Positions 19,283 to 29,850 of a DNA stretch of 64,000 nt are shown in pieces. The notes beneath the pieces are model-generated. The model saw only the letters and a program-made list of their open reading frames with translations, was not told the DNA's origin and did no database searches. The position numbers were made by a program, and so were the translations under genes. This stretch comes from Lysobacter sp. M2-1. GTDB lineage: Bacteria > Pseudomonadota > Gammaproteobacteria > Xanthomonadales > Xanthomonadaceae. The stretch is taken from positions 186,001 to 250,000 of the forward strand of contig NZ_JAKPBU010000011.1 in the NCBI RefSeq assembly GCF_022662495.1, read 5' to 3'. Every line of letters begins with the position of its first letter. Position 1 is the first letter of the stretch.

Positions 19283-19996
19283 TCAGTGCCGGCGCCTGGT
19301 CCCGCGCCGCCGCCGGATCAGGGCGAGCAGCGCGAACACGAGCAGTGCACCGGCCCCGACCGGGAGCAGATAGCGGTGCGCGGTTTCCCGCCCCGCCAAC
19401 GCCGGATCCCGAGCGGGCGCGGCACCGGCATCCGCGACGGCGGCACCGGGTTTCAGCACCCAGACCGCATTGCGCAGCGCAACCCGGCCCGCCAGGGGCG
19501 GCAGCGTCATTTCATGCCAGGTAATGCGCAGGTCCCCGATCTGCGGATCCAGCGGGTTTTCGGCGCTACCCAAGCCATCGCCCTCGGGCTGGAACGTGGC
19601 CGAAAGGTTTCCGGGCAGGGCCGAGAATCCCGGCCTGAAGCCGCGCCACTGCCCCAGCGCCTTGAGCACGTCCTCGTCCACCGGCCTGCCATCCACGGTG
19701 ACACGCGGGGCGATCCAGTAGCGGGTTTCAATCGGGAACCCGCCCGGGTTCGCATGCCGGGCATCGAATCCCGATGAATCGACCGGCTCCGATGTCCAGA
19801 CCCTGGCGTAGCCGGCGCCCTGCCTGCGCCACTGCAACATCTCGACCCGGCGCTGCAGGCCGAACTGGCGGGTGGAAACGCCGAATTCCGCGTCGCGCAG
19901 CCGCTCCGCCGCGACCGGTTCGCCCTGCGGTACCGGTTCCTGGGCCGCGGCGATGCCTGCGAAGGCAAGCAACCCGGCCGCGAGGCCCGCCCTCAT
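19283..19996 (-). CDS. TMEM43-like membrane-anchored protein
   Basis: A 237-residue protein with a signal peptide ([19 protein letters not shown]), a periplasmic domain of about 185 residues, and a C-terminal membrane helix ([18 protein letters not shown]) followed by an Arg-rich tail. The motif [13 protein letters not shown] and the preceding [14 protein letters not shown] segment resemble the TMEM43/LUMA family, although that family usually has more membrane helices. Its ATG overlaps the stop of the MBL-fold gene by 4 bp. Function is unknown. Confidence 0.7.
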   Translation of the reverse strand: MRAGLAAGLLAFAGIAAAQEPVPQGEPVAAERLRDAEFGVSTRQFGLQRRVEMLQWRRQGAGYARVWTSEPVDSSGFDARHANPGGFPIETRYWIAPRVTVDGRPVDEDVLKALGQWRGFRPGFSALPGNLSATFQPEGDGLGSAENPLDPQIGDLRITWHEMTLPPLAGRVALRNAVWVLKPGAAVADAGAAPARDPALAGRETAHRYLLPVGAGALLVFALLALIRRRRGTRRRH

Positions 19997-20883
19997 GCGG
20001 CCAGCGGCCTGGCGTGCAGCGCGGGCACCTCGTGCGCGGTGCCGAAGCGGCCCTTCGCATCGCGCGTGACCTGCGCCAGCGCGCAGCCCGGGTCGTGGGT
20101 GAAGAACAGATGCACGTTGCGCGCCTGCTTGTCTTCCAGGAACTCGCGCTTCTCGTCGATCAACAGCTCTGCGTTGCGGTCGTAGCCCATCGTGATAGGC
20201 ACGTGCACCCACGGTCGTCCGGGGATCAGGTCGGCGCAGAACACCACTCCGCCATGCGATTCGCCGTTCACGCGCTCGGGCCCCACGATCTCCGACAGCA
20301 TCAGCCCTGGGGTGTGCCCGTCGCTGAAATGGAAGCGCACCGCCTCGCCGAGCGCCTCCGAGTGGGTGCTGTCGACGATTTCCAGCCGCCCGCTCGCCTT
20401 GAGCAGCGCCGGCAGTTCCGGAATGAAGCTGGCGCGGTCGCGCGGATGCGGCGCGCACGCGCGATCCCAGGCGGCGGCGCTCACCACGAACGTGGCATTG
20501 GGAAACAGCAGCTGCGGCGCCGCACCCTCGCGCCATGGCGCGAGCAATCCGCCGGCATGGTCGAAATGCAGATGCGATAGCACCACCACGTCGATGTCCT
20601 CGTGCGAGAAGCCCGCTTGGGCCAGCGAGTCCAGCAGGACGTGGCGATCCTCGACCACCCCGTAGCGCTGGCGCAGGTCCGGCGGGAAGAACGCACCGAT
20701 CCCGGTTTCGAACAGCACCGTCTTGCCGTTCAGCGGACTCGCCAGCAGCGCGCGGCAGGCCAGGTCGATGCGATTGGCATCGTCCGCGGGAGACCATTTC
20801 GACCACATCGCCCTGGGTGCGTTGCCGTACATGGCGCCACCGTCGAGCTTCTGCGAGTTGCCGAGAATGGACCAGAGCTTCAT
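19993..20883 (-). CDS. MBL-fold metallo-hydrolase
   Basis: A 296-residue metallo-beta-lactamase-fold hydrolase. The metal motif HLHFDHAGG is intact ([15 protein letters not shown], near residues 107-121), with later His/Asp ligands in [10 protein letters not shown] and ADLIPG. The sequence starts [20 protein letters not shown], the N-terminus usual for the quorum-quenching-lactonase-like group, and contains an Arg/Lys-rich [13 protein letters not shown] region. No signal peptide. Coupled to the downstream TMEM43-like gene. Natural substrate unknown; lactone or ester hydrolysis is family inference. Confidence 0.88.
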   Translation of the reverse strand: MKLWSILGNSQKLDGGAMYGNAPRAMWSKWSPADDANRIDLACRALLASPLNGKTVLFETGIGAFFPPDLRQRYGVVEDRHVLLDSLAQAGFSHEDIDVVVLSHLHFDHAGGLLAPWREGAAPQLLFPNATFVVSAAAWDRACAPHPRDRASFIPELPALLKASGRLEIVDSTHSEALGEAVRFHFSDGHTPGLMLSEIVGPERVNGESHGGVVFCADLIPGRPWVHVPITMGYDRNAELLIDEKREFLEDKQARNVHLFFTHDPGCALAQVTRDAKGRFGTAHEVPALHARPLAA

Positions 20884-20983
20884 GCGCCGATTCTACGCCC
20901 GACGACCGCTGCGGGGCCGCTCCGGGACCACGCGGAGACGCACGTTCTTCCATCGGGGCCCTGTTGCGCTCCGACGACCGGAT

Positions 20984-21316
20984 TCACCAGGACCAGACGG
21001 CCACCGCAACCGCCAGAAGGAGGGACATCGCGCAACGGGTGATGTCCCCACGGCGCAGTTTGCGTGTCGGGCCCTCGCAGAGCCGGGTGGATGCGGATTC
21101 CCGGCGTCCCACGTTGTAGACGTACCGGACATTCGCCGAATGCAGCAACTCGCCGCCTTCGTCGTCGCTGCCGTCGTCGTCCACGAATGCGCACGATCCG
21201 GCCTCTGGCAACCCACTCGCGCGAGGCAGGCCGAGACGGATGCTCCGCAACTGCAACAGCGCAAGTCCGGTGAGGATCAGCGCCACAACGAAGCAAACGA
21301 TCGCGGTCCTGGTCAT
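20984..21316 (-). CDS. Small membrane protein, possibly DUF3592-like
   Basis: A 110-residue frame with an N-terminal membrane helix (AIVCFVVALILTGLALLQL), an acidic linker (FVDDDGSDDEGG) and a C-terminal hydrophobic stretch (MSLLLAVAVAVW). The middle part NVRYVYNVGRRESASTRL resembles the core of DUF3592 domains, but the protein is shorter than usual. It lies 26 bp after the 246-residue membrane protein gene. No clear ribosome site precedes the ATG. Confidence 0.5.
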   Translation of the reverse strand: MTRTAIVCFVVALILTGLALLQLRSIRLGLPRASGLPEAGSCAFVDDDGSDDEGGELLHSANVRYVYNVGRRESASTRLCEGPTRKLRRGDITRCAMSLLLAVAVAVWSW

Positions 21317-21342
21317 GCCGACGACCAGACGCCGATTACGGA

Positions 21343-22083
21343 TTACTGTTGATCCGCCGAAACATAAAACACGAATGCACCGCCCGAAATCTCGGGCGCC
21401 GCGACCCGGATCGCCACTTCCGCGCCATCGGTCGGCAGGACGCCCTCACCTACCGCGTCCGGCTGGCCTTGCAAGCGCAAACGGCTCAGTCGCCAGCCCT
21501 TGATGGCCAGCCGCGCCGGCCTGTCCGGCGGTAGTCGCAGCCGCGCGTCCAGATCTTTCGGTCGGACGACGTTGCGGCCGCCGGCGTCGTCCAGATCGTC
21601 CTGCTCGAAGGCCAGCAGCGGCTGGCCGTCGGCCTCCACCGTGAAGCGCCAGTCGGTGGTGCCGGGCGAGCCGTCGTCCTGGACCGCGATCCGGTCCAGC
21701 ACGACGCGCAGGCGCACCGGCCCGCTGGGAGTCGCCGATGGCGCCGGCGCGCTGGCGGTGCCTGTCGTTTCGGAGCCCGCCGATTCGGAGCCGGCCGATG
21801 CGGAGGACGCCGGCGTCGGCGCGACCGTCGGCAGCACATCGCGGCCTTTTTCGCGCAGCTCCAGCAGATTGCCCAGCAGCGTGGTCAGGGCCACCAGGAA
21901 CACGACTCCACCGGCCAGTTTGGCCGGAAGCTGCTGGAACCAGGGCTTGTGCTCTTCGCGCTGCGCTGGACGCTGGTGCAGGCGATCGGCGCGATCGCGC
22001 GCGGCGCTGCGCCAGGCCTCGGCGGAGCGATCGGCTGGTGGCTCGCCTTCGCCAGGTGGTTTGGAAGGGGGATCGGGGTTCAT
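21343..22083 (-). CDS. Membrane-anchored protein of unknown function
   Basis: A 246-residue protein that I do not recognise. It has a charged, Pro-rich cytoplasmic N-terminus (about 50 residues), one membrane helix (LAGGVVFLVALTTLLGNLL, about 53-71), a low-complexity linker of Ala/Ser/Thr/Pro/Glu, and a C-terminal domain of about 120 residues that looks all-beta (RLRVVLDRIAVQDDG to GGAFVFYVSADQQ). The start MNPDPPSKPPGEG at 22083 is chosen as the open frame above it is Arg-rich shadow. It may form an operon with the small protein that follows. Confidence 0.65.
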   Translation of the reverse strand: MNPDPPSKPPGEGEPPADRSAEAWRSAARDRADRLHQRPAQREEHKPWFQQLPAKLAGGVVFLVALTTLLGNLLELREKGRDVLPTVAPTPASSASAGSESAGSETTGTASAPAPSATPSGPVRLRVVLDRIAVQDDGSPGTTDWRFTVEADGQPLLAFEQDDLDDAGGRNVVRPKDLDARLRLPPDRPARLAIKGWRLSRLRLQGQPDAVGEGVLPTDGAEVAIRVAAPEISGGAFVFYVSADQQ

Positions 22084-22177
22084 CGTCGTTCCTGCGGTCG
22101 GGCGCGGACACGTTCGGCCCGCCTGTCGCCGCGCCCGGATGTTGCCAGAAGCCGCGTTTACCCGGCGACGCGATGGT

Positions 22178-23956
22178 CTATCGGGGCGGCGCCAGCACCG
22201 CCGCCTTGCCCACGCTGTTGCGCGGGTCGCTGCCGCCCTGCAGGGTGTTGTTCGTCCGGTCCCATTCCACCGTCTGCAGATTGCCCCAGACGTGACTGGA
22301 GCCGCGGCCGCCTTCGGCCTCCTCCGGTGGGAGCTTGAGCGCATGCCCCATGGCCTGCAGCGCCTGCGCCACCTCGGCGGTGAACGTGCCCGATTCCGCC
22401 TCGATCACGTCCGGCAGCCACTGGTGGTGGTAGCGCGGCAATGCGGCCACCTCCTGCGCGCTGAGCCCCGCGTCGTAGCCGAGGATGCCGAGCAGGACCA
22501 TGGTGATGATGCGGCTGCCGCCGGGTGTGCCAAGCACCGCGACCTTGTCCTTCGATTCCATGAAGGTCGGGGTCATCGAGCTGAGCATCCGCTTGCCCGG
22601 CTTTGGCGCATTGGCCTCGAAGCCCATCACGCCGAAGGCGTTGGGCGTACCCGGTTTGAGCGCGAAGTCGTCCATCTCGTCGTTGAGCAGGACACCGGTG
22701 CCGGGCGGGATCAGACCCGAACCGAACAGCAGGTTCACCGTCTGCGTGCCCGCGACGCGATTGCCCTCGGCGTCGATGATCGAGAAATGCGTGGTCTCCT
22801 CGTCCTCCAGCGGCGTCGGCGTGCCGGCAAGCAGATCGCTTGGCGTCGCCTTCTCCGGATGGATGGTGGCGCGCAGCCCGGCCGCATAGTCCGCGCTGGT
22901 CAGCAGCCGCTGCGGCACCTCGACGAAGTCGGGATCGCCCAGGTAGAAGGTGCGGTCGTGGAAGGCGCGGCGCATCGCTTCGACCACCAGATGGGTGCGG
23001 TGTGCGGCATCGAGCTTGTGCAGGTCCCATGGTTCCAGGACCTGCAACATCTGCGAAAGCGCGATCCCGCCCGACGAGGACGGCGGTGCCGTGGTGACGT
23101 TCCAGCCGCGGTACTCGAAACGGACCGGTTCGCGCTCGCGCACCTGGTACCCGGCCAGTTCGCCCGGGGTCCATTCGCCGCCCTGCGCGTTGACGCCGGC
23201 CACCAGCTTCTCCGCGACATCGCCCTTGTAGAAGCCATCGAAGCCGCGCTCCGCGAGCAGTTCCAGCGTGCGCGCCAGGTCGGGCTGCCTGAATACATCG
23301 CCTTCCGTTGGCGCCGCACCGTTGGCCAGAAATACCGCGCGCGTGCCGGGATAACGCTCCATCACCTTGCGCTTGGCCGCATAGCCGCGTGCGAATCGCG
23401 CGTACACCGGGAAGCCGTCGCGGGCGATGCGGATCGCCGGCGCCAGCGTCTGCTCGAGCCTCAGCCGGCCATACCTGGTTTGCAAATGAACCAGCCCGGC
23501 CGGCAGCCCCGGGATGCCGGCCGACCACGGGCCGTTCTGGGCGCGGTCCTCGTCCAGTTCGCCATCCGCGGTCAGGTACTTTTCCGGCGTTGCCGCCTTG
23601 GGCGCGATTTCGCGGGCGTCGACGAAGACATCTTTCCCGGACTTCGCGTCGTGCAGCAGGAAAAACCCGCCGCCTCCCAGGCCGGAGCTGATCGGTTCCA
23701 CCACGGACAGCACCGACGACACCGTGACCGCGGCGTCGAAGGCGTTGCCGCCGGCGCGCAGGGTCTCGAGACCGGCGTCGGTGGCGAGCGCGTGCGCGGA
23801 GGCGATCGCGGCACCGGGCGGCCTGGCCGATGGAGGAGATGCAGAAGCCTGCGCCGGACGCGTATCGCGAGCGCTCGCTAGCGTCGGCAACAGCAGCGCC
23901 ACGAGCAGGATGGCGAGGACCCGGGCGCATCCGGCCGTGCGCGTTGACTGGCTCAT
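22178..23956 (-). CDS. ggt: Gamma-glutamyltranspeptidase
   Basis: A 592-residue secreted N-terminal-nucleophile hydrolase that cleaves or transfers the gamma-glutamyl group of glutathione. A signal peptide (VLAILLVALLLPTLASA) is followed by the large-subunit sequence. The self-cleavage site is DEE/TTHFS, with nucleophile Thr about residue 388; oxyanion Gly-Gly is in LGTPGGSRIIT. The start MSQSTRTAGCARVL at 23956 overlaps the stop of the ferredoxin gene by 4 bp, giving coupling of two functionally unrelated genes. Confidence 0.95.
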   Translation of the reverse strand: MSQSTRTAGCARVLAILLVALLLPTLASARDTRPAQASASPPSARPPGAAIASAHALATDAGLETLRAGGNAFDAAVTVSSVLSVVEPISSGLGGGGFFLLHDAKSGKDVFVDAREIAPKAATPEKYLTADGELDEDRAQNGPWSAGIPGLPAGLVHLQTRYGRLRLEQTLAPAIRIARDGFPVYARFARGYAAKRKVMERYPGTRAVFLANGAAPTEGDVFRQPDLARTLELLAERGFDGFYKGDVAEKLVAGVNAQGGEWTPGELAGYQVREREPVRFEYRGWNVTTAPPSSSGGIALSQMLQVLEPWDLHKLDAAHRTHLVVEAMRRAFHDRTFYLGDPDFVEVPQRLLTSADYAAGLRATIHPEKATPSDLLAGTPTPLEDEETTHFSIIDAEGNRVAGTQTVNLLFGSGLIPPGTGVLLNDEMDDFALKPGTPNAFGVMGFEANAPKPGKRMLSSMTPTFMESKDKVAVLGTPGGSRIITMVLLGILGYDAGLSAQEVAALPRYHHQWLPDVIEAESGTFTAEVAQALQAMGHALKLPPEEAEGGRGSSHVWGNLQTVEWDRTNNTLQGGSDPRNSVGKAAVLAPPR

Positions 23957-24207
23957 GCAGCGTTCTCCTGCAGCCGCTGCAGCTTGGCCAGCAGCGCTTC
24001 CTGCGATTCGGGATGCTCGGGATCCGGATCGATGCATTCCACCGGACACACCGCCACGCACTGCGGTTCGTCGTAATGGCCGACGCATTCGGTGCACAGC
24101 GCCGGATCGATCACGTAGATGGTTTCGCCCTGCGTGATCGCCTTGTTCGGGCAGACCGGCTCGCAGACGTCACAGTTGACGCAGAGTTCGTTGATCCGGA
24201 GCGACAT
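23953..24207 (-). CDS. YfhL-type 2[4Fe-4S] ferredoxin
   Basis: An 84-residue ferredoxin with two cluster motifs: CVNCDVCEPVCP near residues 9-20 and CTECVGHYDEPQCVAVCP near 38-55, the second having the enlarged loop typical of the YfhL/Alvin group. A short helical C-terminal tail (QEALLAKLQRLQENAA) follows. It carries electrons in the cytoplasm; partners are unknown. The stop overlaps the ggt start (ATGA). In many proteobacteria this gene lies near coaD, as it does here. Confidence 0.95.
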   Translation of the reverse strand: MSLRINELCVNCDVCEPVCPNKAITQGETIYVIDPALCTECVGHYDEPQCVAVCPVECIDPDPEHPESQEALLAKLQRLQENAA

Positions 24208-24323
24208 GCGCCCATTGTAGAGCCTGCCCCGGATTCGATCCGATTGCCTGGGGCGCGACCGTTGTGGGGCGGTCGCGCCCGGATCCCGCCGCTGGCGGAA
24301 GAAACGATACGCGTACCCGCGTC

Positions 24324-24812
24324 TTACTTGGCCTCGACGAACACGTAGTCCACGCCAGCCGGCGTGACCGCGGCCTTGACCCGCTCGTTGTCGGCGGCAC
24401 TGCCGATGAACAGCACTTTGACGCCCTTCATGCTGTTGGGCTCGACGGTCTTGAACGATTCCACCACCAGGTCCGCGACTTTCGTCGAGGAATGTCCGCC
24501 ATAGGCCAGCAGGTTGCCGGAGATGATGCCGCGGGCCACATCCATCCTGGCCTTCTCGAGCAGGCGCTCGTACTGGTCGGCGAAGTCCGGCAGCGATTCG
24601 GACGGCACCATGTACACGAAGGGCTGGTTCTGGATCCCGTCCATGTTGCGCCCGACCACGTCCTGCAGGTAGTTGAGCCAGGCCTGGCGATCGTCGGTCG
24701 TGGGTGCGCTCATCGGCGCCTTCACGGTCTCCTTGGGCGCCTCCTCCTTCTTGCACGCCGCGAACGGCAGTGCCAGACAGGCGATCAGCATGAAGCGGTT
24801 GAGGATGTTCAT
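24324..24812 (-). CDS. Lipoprotein of unknown function
   Basis: A 162-residue predicted lipoprotein: hydrophobic signal and lipobox LPFAAC with Cys at residue 20, followed by a short Lys/Glu/Pro linker and a compact alpha/beta domain ending DYVFVEAK. Segments such as RQAWLNYLQDVVGRNMDG and VKVLFIGSAADNERVKAAV suggest a small Rossmann-like or thioredoxin-size fold. It sits between coaD and the ferredoxin gene and has its own short spacers (42 bp and 116 bp). The domain is not one I can name. Confidence 0.8.
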   Translation of the reverse strand: MNILNRFMLIACLALPFAACKKEEAPKETVKAPMSAPTTDDRQAWLNYLQDVVGRNMDGIQNQPFVYMVPSESLPDFADQYERLLEKARMDVARGIISGNLLAYGGHSSTKVADLVVESFKTVEPNSMKGVKVLFIGSAADNERVKAAVTPAGVDYVFVEAK

Positions 24813-24854
24813 TGCGGGCTCCCGGTGGGTGCGAAAAGGTGACGACTGGGCTGG

Positions 24855-25999
<1,145 letters not shown>

Positions 26000-26057
26000 T
26001 CTGGGCGCTCGTACCACGGTGATACCATGCGGTCCATTCTCCATCATCGTCCGGCGC

Positions 26058-27155
26058 ATGGTCAGCTGGTTCCGACGCAAGAAGCCCGACGCCGCCGCGC
26101 CCGCCCCTTCCGCAGAACGTCCCGCAAGCGATGCCCCCAGCGGTATCGATGCGCAGGACACCGGATCCGATGCGACCGCGCTGGCGTCCGATGCTCCACC
26201 TGCCGCGGCTGCGGCAGCGCCCGGACGTCAGGGCTGGCGCGAGCGCCTGCGCGGCAGCCTGTTCGCGCGCAGTTTCGGCGGCGTGTTCTCCGGCAATCCG
26301 CGCCTCGACGACGCCCTGCTCGACGAGATCGAAACCTCGCTGCTCACCGCCGATGTGGGCGTGACCGCGTCGACCGCGATCGTCGAGGACCTGCGCAAGC
26401 GGATGAAGGCGCGCGAGTTCAGCGACGCCGCCGCATTGCTGGGCGCGCTGCGCGCCGATCTGATCGACATGCTGCGACCGGTCGCCGTGCCGCTGCGCTT
26501 TCCGGCGGACGTGAAGCCGTTCGTGCTGCTCACCGTTGGCGTGAACGGCGTGGGCAAGACCACCACCATCGGCAAGCTGGCGCGTCGCTACCGCGACGAA
26601 GGCCGCAGCCTGATGCTGGCGGCTGGCGACACGTTCCGCGCCGCGGCGGTGGCACAGCTGCAGGCCTGGGGCGCGCGCCATCAGGTGCCGGTGATCGCCC
26701 AGGGCCAAAACGCCGACGCGGCATCGGTCGCCTACGACGCGCTGCAGGCCGCCCAGGCCCGCGGCGTGGAGGTGCTCATCGCCGACACCGCCGGGCGTCT
26801 GCATACCCAACAGGGACTGATGGCCGAACTTGGCAAGATCCGCCGGGTGCTCGCCAAGCTCGATCCCGCCGCGCCCCACGAAGTGCTGCTCGTGGTCGAT
26901 GGCACCACCGGTCAGAACGCGGTTTCGCAGCTGCGCCAGTTCCATGCGGCGGTCGGCGTCACCGGACTGGTGGTCACCAAGCTCGACGGCACCGCCAAGG
27001 GCGGTGTGGTGTTCGCGCTGGCGCGCGAATTCGGCATTCCGATCCGCTATGCCGGCATCGGCGAGCAGCCCGAAGACCTGCGCGAATTCGATCCGGTCGC
27101 CTTCGTCGATGCGCTGCTGCCGCCCCGCGAGAGCTTCGGCAACGGGAATGCGTAG
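26058..27155 (+). CDS. ftsY: Signal recognition particle receptor FtsY
   Basis: A 365-residue SRP GTPase that docks ribosome-SRP complexes at the membrane. An Ala/Pro/Asp-rich A-domain (about residues 10-60) precedes the NG domain. Motifs are the P-loop GVNGVGKTTTIGKLA (about 159-173), AAGDTFRAAAVAQLQ, ADTAGRLHTQ, TKLDGTAKGG and GIGEQPEDLREFD near the end. The start MVSWFRRKKP at 26058 fits the family; the open frame to its left is the antisense of rsmD. Confidence 0.96.
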   Translation: MVSWFRRKKPDAAAPAPSAERPASDAPSGIDAQDTGSDATALASDAPPAAAAAAPGRQGWRERLRGSLFARSFGGVFSGNPRLDDALLDEIETSLLTADVGVTASTAIVEDLRKRMKAREFSDAAALLGALRADLIDMLRPVAVPLRFPADVKPFVLLTVGVNGVGKTTTIGKLARRYRDEGRSLMLAAGDTFRAAAVAQLQAWGARHQVPVIAQGQNADAASVAYDALQAAQARGVEVLIADTAGRLHTQQGLMAELGKIRRVLAKLDPAAPHEVLLVVDGTTGQNAVSQLRQFHAAVGVTGLVVTKLDGTAKGGVVFALAREFGIPIRYAGIGEQPEDLREFDPVAFVDALLPPRESFGNGNA

Positions 27156-27209
27156 CGCGGCAGCACATCGCGCCCGCAGACGTCTTCCTGCATTCGCGAT
27201 CCCGACGCC

Positions 27210-28514
27210 ATGAACGTGCCTGCCGCCGCGGCGCGAAGGAAGCACAGGCTGACCCTCGGGCTGGGCGCGCTGGCCATACTGGCCTTGCTGCTCGCGCTCT
27301 CGCTGCGGGTGATGCTGCGGCCCGAGAACGTCACCCGCCTGATCCTGCAACAGGTCGGCACCGCGCTCGGGCTGGAGATCACCGCAACCGGGATCGGCGA
27401 ATACCGGCTGCGTGGCACGCCGCAGCTGATCGTGCGCGATGTCGTCGCGCGCTCGTCTGGCGCGAAGACCGCACTGCTCCGCGCCGAGCGCATCGCCATC
27501 GCGGTGCCGTGGGCGACGCTCCGCTCGCGCGGCGCACTGCTGGAGGTCTCGCGTGTCGAACTCGATGCACCGGTGCTCGACCTGCGCGCACTGCAGGACT
27601 GGATGGCGACACGTCCGCCCGGCAAGACCAGGATTCCCACCCTGACCGATGGCCTGGCCGTCACCCGCGGCCGGGTCGACGGCGATGGCTGGCGTATCGA
27701 CGGAGTCGAAGTCGACCTGCCGCGGCTGCACCCGGAGCAGCCGGTCAATGCCCGCGTGGCCGGCCGCTATCTGGATCCGCCGACGTCGATCGCCTTCGAT
27801 CTCGACGTGGCGCTGACCCGACCGACCAACCACGTCGGCGCGGCGGCGATCGGCGCGATTACGTTCGCGCGCGACGACTGGCGACTTCCCGCACGCGTCA
27901 GGCTGTCCGGCCCCATGCACCTGGGCGGCGAACTCGCTGGCGGCAGAAAACAGGTGCTGCGCATCACCCCGGTCCGCCTGGCCATGTCGGCGGTCTACGA
28001 ATCCGGTACGTCCGCCGCATCCGACCGGCTGCCATTTGTGCTCGGCGTACACGGGCCCCTGCGCTTCGATGGAGCCACCTGGACGCTGGCACCGGTCGGT
28101 GTCGCGCTGCGTGGCGAGGGTGTATTGCCGACGCTGGATGCGCGTGGTGCGATCGCATCCGGTCGCCGGCTGGTCATCCGGCTCGCCGGGCAGCTGCCCG
28201 GATGGAAGGACGCCTGGCCGGCGCTGCCGCCGCCGATCGGACAGTCCGCTTCGCCGCTGCCGTTCCGGCTCGGCTACGTCGGCAAGGCCGATGCCAGCGA
28301 TATCACGACCCTGCGCCTGCTCCGCGACGACACCCGATTCGACGGACGGTTCCGCCTGTCCCAAGTGTTGGCCTGGATGAAGGCTGCGCGCGCCGGCTCG
28401 CCGATCCCGCCGCTCGACGGCACCATCACGGCGCCACGCCTTGAGATCTCCGGCGCGCAGCTGGACGGCGTGGAAGTGGAGATCGACGATCCGGACGTCG
28501 AGGGATCGCCGTGA
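27210..28514 (+). CDS. AsmA-like membrane-anchored protein
   Basis: A 434-residue protein with one N-terminal membrane helix (LTLGLGALAILALLLALSL, about 14-32) and a long beta-rich periplasmic part. Segments such as GLEITATGIGEYRLRGTPQLIV and VRGRVDG-type repeats (amphipathic beta strands) are characteristic of AsmA/YhdP-like proteins that are thought to bridge the periplasm in lipid transport or outer-membrane assembly. No catalytic motif is visible. Located between ftsY and mutY; assignment to the AsmA group rests on overall pattern, so it remains tentative. Confidence 0.65.
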   Translation: MNVPAAAARRKHRLTLGLGALAILALLLALSLRVMLRPENVTRLILQQVGTALGLEITATGIGEYRLRGTPQLIVRDVVARSSGAKTALLRAERIAIAVPWATLRSRGALLEVSRVELDAPVLDLRALQDWMATRPPGKTRIPTLTDGLAVTRGRVDGDGWRIDGVEVDLPRLHPEQPVNARVAGRYLDPPTSIAFDLDVALTRPTNHVGAAAIGAITFARDDWRLPARVRLSGPMHLGGELAGGRKQVLRITPVRLAMSAVYESGTSAASDRLPFVLGVHGPLRFDGATWTLAPVGVALRGEGVLPTLDARGAIASGRRLVIRLAGQLPGWKDAWPALPPPIGQSASPLPFRLGYVGKADASDITTLRLLRDDTRFDGRFRLSQVLAWMKAARAGSPIPPLDGTITAPRLEISGAQLDGVEVEIDDPDVEGSP

Positions 28515-28593
28515 CCCGTTGGCCGCAGTATTCGGATACGCCTCGCGATCGCCCGCGCCTTCGTCCGCAGCATCGCCGCCGACATCGCCTCCG

Positions 28594-29715
28594 ATGAGCA
28601 AACCGCGCAAAACCGGCGCAAAGCCTTCGACTTCCGTTCGGGATGCATCGACCGGGGCTGCACCCGACGAAACATCAAGCGGTTTCGCCGCGAAGCTCCT
28701 CACCTGGTTCGACATCCACGGCCGTCACGACCTGCCCTGGCAACATCCGCGCACGCCATATCGGGTGTGGCTGTCGGAAATCATGCTGCAGCAGACCCAG
28801 GTGCGGGTGGTGATCCCCTACTTCGAACGCTTCGTCGCCACGCTGGCCGACGTGCGCGCGCTCGCCACCGCGCCGCTCGACGAGGTGCTCGCGCTGTGGT
28901 CGGGCCTGGGCTACTACGCGCGCGCCCGAAACCTGCATGCGGCTGCGAAATTGTGCGTGGAACGCCATGGTGGCGAGCTGCCGCGCGATCTCGATGCGCT
29001 GATGCGCCTGCCCGGCATCGGCCGCAGCACCGCAGGCGCGATCCTGTCGCAAGCCTGGGGCGACTCCTTCCCGATTCTCGACGGCAACGTCAAACGCGTG
29101 CTGAGCCGTGTGTTCGGCGTGGACGGCTGGCCGGGAACCCCGGCGATCGAGAAGCGCTTGTGGACGATCGCCGGATCGCTGCTGCCCGATGCGCGCCTGG
29201 CCGACTACGCCCAGGCACAGATGGATTTCGGCGCGACCCTGTGCACGCGCCATGAACCGGATTGCGTCCTGTGTCCACTGCAGGACGACTGCGTGGCGTT
29301 GCGCGAGGGTCGCGTGGCCGAACTGCCCACGCCCAGGCCCGGAAAGCCACTGCCGCAACGTCATGCGATCGTGCTGCTGCTGCGCGACGCACACGGACGG
29401 ATGCTGCTGCAACGCCGCCCACCCACCGGCATCTGGGCCGCGTTGTGGTCGCTGCCGGAGGCGGAAGATGCCGCGAGCGCCCGCGCCTGGTTCGAAGCCC
29501 GCGTCGACGCCGACTACGACTCGATCGCCGCGCTCGAACCGATCGCGCACGGCTTCACCCACTATCGCCTGCAACTGCAGCCGCTGGCGCTCGCCGGCGT
29601 CGGGCTGCGCGCGCGGATCGCCGACGACGACAGCCTGCGCTGGTTCGCCCCTGCGGATCTGTCCTCACTGGGCATTCCCGCCCCGATTCGCAAGCTGCTG
29701 CAGGCCACGCTGTAG
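28594..29715 (+). CDS. mutY: A/G-specific adenine DNA glycosylase
   Basis: A 373-residue base-excision repair enzyme removing adenine opposite 8-oxoguanine. The HhH-GPD domain has E62 (SEIMLQQTQV), the hairpin LPGIGRSTAGAI and catalytic D163 (ILDGNVKRV). The [4Fe-4S] ligands are C217, C224, C227 and C233 with the exact MutY spacing. The C-terminal Nudix-like domain reads 8-oxoG. The start MSKPRKTGAK at 28594 is favoured; the N-terminal 30 residues are low complexity. Its TAG stop lies within a REP half-site. Confidence 0.96.
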   Translation: MSKPRKTGAKPSTSVRDASTGAAPDETSSGFAAKLLTWFDIHGRHDLPWQHPRTPYRVWLSEIMLQQTQVRVVIPYFERFVATLADVRALATAPLDEVLALWSGLGYYARARNLHAAAKLCVERHGGELPRDLDALMRLPGIGRSTAGAILSQAWGDSFPILDGNVKRVLSRVFGVDGWPGTPAIEKRLWTIAGSLLPDARLADYAQAQMDFGATLCTRHEPDCVLCPLQDDCVALREGRVAELPTPRPGKPLPQRHAIVLLLRDAHGRMLLQRRPPTGIWAALWSLPEAEDAASARAWFEARVDADYDSIAALEPIAHGFTHYRLQLQPLALAGVGLRARIADDDSLRWFAPADLSSLGIPAPIRKLLQATL

Positions 29716-29820
29716 GAGCGCCGCGTCGGCGCGACGGGCACGATCGGGCCGCAACCCTCGTGCGACCCATACCCGGCGCATCCCGCATGCAGAATCCGCC
29801 ACCCGAAGCGGCGCTCCTAC
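29712..29820. repeat. Inverted REP half-sites between mutY and yggX
   Basis: GTAGGAGCGCCGC at 29712-29724 and its exact inverse GCGGCGCTCCTAC at 29808-29820 bracket about 83 bp of spacer. The left copy supplies the mutY stop codon. The right-hand motif recurs at 60972-60984 and the left-hand motif (GTAGGAGCG) at 41924-41932. Transcribed, the pair would form a long-range hairpin. Confidence 0.75.
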
Positions 29821-29850
29821 AATAGGCGTTTCCGGATCCGAGGCACGCAC

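Noticed and set aside
21500-23881. 793-codon open frame opposite ggt
   Set aside because: Antisense of a clear gamma-glutamyltranspeptidase.
26128-26230. Disordered Ala/Asp-rich start of FtsY as a frameshift or fusion
   Set aside because: Short, variable acidic A-domains are normal for FtsY.
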